Assembly (NCBI GenBank): GCA_031272845.1
Contig: JAISTA010000072.1
Span: forward strand, 1-5,843
Length of the DNA: 5,843 nt
Origin: Oscillospiraceae bacterium
GTDB taxonomy: Bacteria > Bacillota > Clostridia > Oscillospirales > Oscillospiraceae
Reading direction: 5' to 3'
Below are positions 5,818 through 5,843 of this stretch, piece by piece. Below the pieces are notes generated by a model that saw only the letters and a list, made by a program, of their open reading frames with translations, searched no databases and had not been told where the DNA came from. Position numbers and translations under genes: made by a program. Within the stretch, counting starts at the first letter, position 1. Each line of letters starts with the position of its first letter.

Positions 5818-5843
5818 CACCCAAAACAACCGCCCCGCCCCGC

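Noticed and set aside
5485..5829. A 114-codon open frame on the - strand at the right end, starting with TTG
   Set aside because: It runs through the terminator stem and antisense to the terminase-like gene, and has no ribosome binding site. The first 30 codons look somewhat protein-like, but they coincide with the inverted repeat.

Overview
The window looks like chromosomal DNA from an anaerobic, moderately GC-rich member of the Firmicutes (Clostridia-like). The grounds are a glycyl radical enzyme with its radical-SAM activase, a secreted protein with three C-terminal SLH domains, a CPBP intramembrane protease, strong AGGAG ribosome binding sites, near-consensus sigma-A type promoters and U-tailed hairpin terminators. 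This placement is inference; there is no rRNA or other marker gene. Every gene with a recognisable family is of a known type. I see no IS transposase, CRISPR array, tRNA or rRNA, and no clearly new multi-gene system.

Left part (1-1976): the 3' end of a glycyl radical enzyme gene runs in from the left on the + strand and ends at a strong bidirectional terminator. Facing it on the - strand is a two-gene unit. A promoter at about 1935-1963 drives a glycyl-radical-enzyme activase (TTG start) and then, 32 bases on, a 105-residue one-domain alkylguanine-DNA alkyltransferase-like protein. The activase has the two extra ferredoxin-type clusters typical of activases for non-PFL glycyl radical enzymes, so it is probably the partner of the convergent enzyme. 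The substrate cannot be read from the C-terminal piece that is visible.

Middle part (1977-5127): two - strand genes, each with its own promoter. The upstream one encodes a CPBP-family membrane metalloprotease. The downstream one encodes a 643-residue exported protein with three SLH domains, presumably held on the cell wall. A C8 run just after its signal peptide is a possible slippage site. A hairpin with a U run closes this unit before the activase promoter.

Right part (5128-5843): a divergent + strand gene encodes a 117-residue protein whose layout resembles the small terminase (gp3-like DNA-packaging) family, but no other phage gene is visible. Its promoter carries a terminator-like hairpin and T7 run between the -35 and -10 boxes. 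The gene is followed by a perfect 16-bp-stem terminator and then by an imperfect inverted repeat centred on TTAA next to a GC-rich window end; this may be a dispersed intergenic repeat.
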